Assembly: GCA_016703525.1 (NCBI GenBank)
Contig: JADJBW010000013.1
Span: 96,770-160,769 of the forward strand
Length of the DNA: 64,000 nucleotides
Reading direction: 5' to 3'
Source: Actinomycetota bacterium
Lineage (GTDB): Bacteria; Actinomycetota; Acidimicrobiia; Acidimicrobiales; Microtrichaceae
The notes below the pieces were generated by a model, which saw only the letters and a program-made list of their open reading frames with translations, did no database searches and was not told where the DNA came from. The position numbers and the translations under genes were made by a program. Positions 62,646 to 64,000 of this stretch are shown here, in pieces; position 1 is the first letter of the stretch, and each line of letters begins with the position of its first letter.

Positions 62646-63510
62646 CTACTCGACGGAGTAAGGAACGAATGGCGTTGACTGGGCGACGTAGAGCGGGTGA
62701 CGGGGCTCACCATTCTTCGTGACGCCTGCGCAAACGGGGTTGCGGAGCAGCTTCAGAACCGCAGCGCTCCGGGTCCCGACCGCCTTGTCTGCGCCCCACG
62801 CTGCGAGGGTCACACGAGCGTCGCTACTCGCCGCGACGATTGCCGCATCAGTGAGTTCGCCTACCACATCGATCGACGTTGCACGGAGTGCCCTGGGGTC
62901 AGTTGAGCGGAACGAGAACAAGTTCACAACAACCACTGCCGAGCAACTCGCGTTTTCGCCCAGGACACCACACGGTTCAGCGTCGGACGAGGACCGTGAT
63001 CATGGTCGCCCATTCCCGGGTTCAGGCCGACCCAACACAGCGACGCCCCCGGAGCCCATCGGCGCTCCACCGACCAGCGGTACACGCCGTCGGCTGAGTA
63101 GTCTGCGTGATCGACGTACTCAGTGTCTCCGACCATCGTTGAGCGGTACCATTCCCAGAGTCGGTTGACAGCCGCGAGAATCGATCCGTCGCCAATCTGT
63201 TCGACGAGTACGCCTCCTGAGGATCGGTCGCCGCGACGATGGCGGTGATCAGCCTGACCGCGCCCGCGACCGATGCTGCTGCGAGACCGTGCCCAGCGGG
63301 GAACCGGTCTGGGGAGTACCACGCCTGCCAGTCGAACGGAGCGACAAGGCCGAGTCCGTATGCGATGTCGATCAGTTGATCGACATCGCCTTGTGTCACG
63401 GCTCGCAGCTCGCTCCACACGGGCATTTCGAACAGCTGCCGCCACCGGAGATCGTTCGCAGCCGCCAGCGACCCGACGATCTCCGCATCGACTTCCATCA
63501 TCTCGGGCAT
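62646..63510 (-). pseudogene. DUF6508-DUF1643 fusion protein, two frameshifts
   Basis: The N-terminal part from an ATG at 63510 (NDLRWRQLFEMPVWSELRAV, then LIDIAYGLGLVAPFDWQAW and VAGAVRLITAIVAATD) fits DUF6508. It breaks at about 63216-63220 (one base missing before TCAGGAGGCG). It continues SGGVLVEQIGDGSILAAVNR and, with no stop, into DUF1643: VYRWSVERRWAPGASLCWVGLNP. That is broken again at a run of four A (62953-62956 on the plus strand as T; five expected). It ends VVVVNLFSFRSTDPRALR, TLAAWGADKAVG and TKNGEPRHPLYV. DUF1643 proteins are associated with mobile elements; function unknown. A separate DUF1643 start at 63136 is possible. Confidence 0.75.
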
Positions 63511-63893
63511 TTGACCGAGTTGACCACAGCGCGAGCCAGTGTGCGAGACCGCGAGATCGCCGGCCGCCTCGACGGGGCCCTCGGACCGGGCATTCCAGAA
63601 GCTACCGCGGGATGTCCGCGGGGTGGAATACCAAGCCCTCAGACAATCCCTGAGGACGGTCCCTCGAAAACCCGGCTATTTCGAGCATTTCTGGAGTACC
63701 CCAACGGGATTCGAACCCGTGCCGCCGCCTTGAGAAGGAACCCAGACGTGGCCGCAGCGACCGTCAGCGGTCGGAACGGGCGAGATTCTCCGGGTCGTCG
63801 GAACACGGCGAACGTCGGTGACGGGAGCGATTCAGGGCGGCCGCGGGTTTTCGCGCGGTATCGGAGCACGACACCACTCAGCCCCCACGCGCT
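63511..63893. other. Non-coding accessory spacer with a tRNA remnant
   Basis: No gene recognised. It contains an imperfect hairpin (CCTCAG and CTGAGG, about 63640-63657) and the tRNA 3'-end-like sequence at 63692-63742. Confidence 0.5.
63692..63742 (-). other. tRNA 3'-half remnant (possible attachment-site core)
   Basis: On the minus strand, ACGGGTTCGAATCCCGT is a perfect T-arm (5-bp stem, TTCGAAT loop). It is followed by TGGGGTACTCCA like a 3' acceptor end, and preceded by TTCTCAAGGCGGCGGC, similar to the anticodon-arm 3' side of actinobacterial tRNA-Glu(CUC). No matching 5' acceptor strand or D-arm is found upstream, so this is not a whole tRNA gene. Such 3' fragments are left by integration into tRNA genes. 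Confidence 0.55.
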
Positions 63894-64000
63894 CTACGCC
63901 ACGTCGAGGTAGCGGCGCAGCGCCTCCCTGATGACTTCGCTCGTTGACGTGATCGTGTTCGGCCCGCGACTCGACCAACGACTTCAGTTCCGGGTCGAGG
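63894..64000 (-). pseudogene. Ribbon-helix-helix antitoxin, partial (5' end off window)
   Basis: Read on the minus strand from the right edge: LDPELKSLVESRAEHDHVN, then in another frame SEVIREALRRYLDVA and a stop at 63894. Joining them as VNESEVIREALRRYLDVA gives a typical RHH/CopG-type antitoxin end; this needs one lost dinucleotide (GAGAGC to GAGC) near 63945-63955. Its toxin partner is not in the window unless it lies to the right. Confidence 0.5.

Noticed and set aside
63692..63800. A complete tRNA gene on the minus strand.
   Set aside because: Only the T-arm and 3' side pair properly; the anticodon stem mismatches and no 5' acceptor or D-arm is found.

Overview
The window looks like chromosome from a very GC-rich, non-sporulating actinobacterium. 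The best guess is the Acidimicrobiia (Ilumatobacter-like lineages). This rests on codon use strongly biased to G/C in third position, many 4-nt start/stop overlaps, GTG/TTG starts, Tat and lipoprotein signals, a DUF222-HNH gene behind an actinobacterial-type LexA box, and a UnbU/UnbV-like pair. The taxonomic call is inference; there is no rRNA or marker gene to fix it.

Layout. 1-8321 (minus): the first 2773 codons of a giant secreted repeat protein (DUF11 and SdrD_B-like domains), running off the left edge and diverging from a TetR gene. 9-17.8 kb: a UnbU-like membrane protein diverging from a UnbV/ASPIC FG-GAP protein, then DUF1905, DUF2461, a Tat-exported GMC oxidoreductase, a frameshifted DUF222-HNH endonuclease with SOS boxes, and an exported intradiol-dioxygenase-like lipoprotein. 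17.8-27 kb: a large glycosidase-like protein with a small membrane protein, a broken exonuclease III, a P450 overlapping a Tat phospholipase C-like esterase, and an 829-aa lipoprotein of unknown role. 27-30.8 kb: a tight operon of diiron protein, GH1 glycosidase, TetR and alpha/beta hydrolase, closed by a strong bidirectional hairpin.

30.9-39.7 kb is a metabolic island: an exported esterase, a thiolase with its DUF35 partner, and divergently a Liv-type ABC importer (binding protein, fused LivH-LivM permease, LivG, LivF) followed by an enoyl-CoA hydratase. Together they suggest uptake and thiolytic or beta-oxidative breakdown of an organic acid. 39.7-48.3 kb holds 3-methyladenine glycosylase I, a NIT-HAMP-GGDEF-EAL protein, TrmL, a polysaccharide deacetylase-like lipoprotein, a DUF6204-like protein and a RecQ with a C-terminal phosphoribosyltransferase-like domain. 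48.3-60 kb holds a MacB/Lol-type FtsX-FtsX-ATPase set, an 896-aa membrane lipoprotein, an FHA protein overlapping a Ser/Thr kinase, an MFS transporter and small membrane or basic proteins. 60.2-64 kb starts with a P-loop kinase and an APH-type phosphotransferase. It ends in an accessory-looking tail: PIN-domain remnant, unknown protein, DUF6508-DUF1643 fusion, a tRNA 3'-end remnant and a ribbon-helix-helix antitoxin.

The most striking global feature is about a dozen short indels that split otherwise well-conserved genes. Most are 1-2 nt contractions or expansions at homopolymers or dinucleotide runs; one is a 7-bp duplication. Catalytic residues lie on both sides of each break. This looks either like consensus error in a draft or long-read assembly or like real slippage, and affected genes are marked as frameshifted rather than dead. 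No complete, clearly new biological system was found. The best candidates for follow-up are the UnbU/UnbV pair without an enediyne PKS, the diiron-GH1-TetR-hydrolase operon, the FHA-kinase-lipoprotein locus and the accessory right end.
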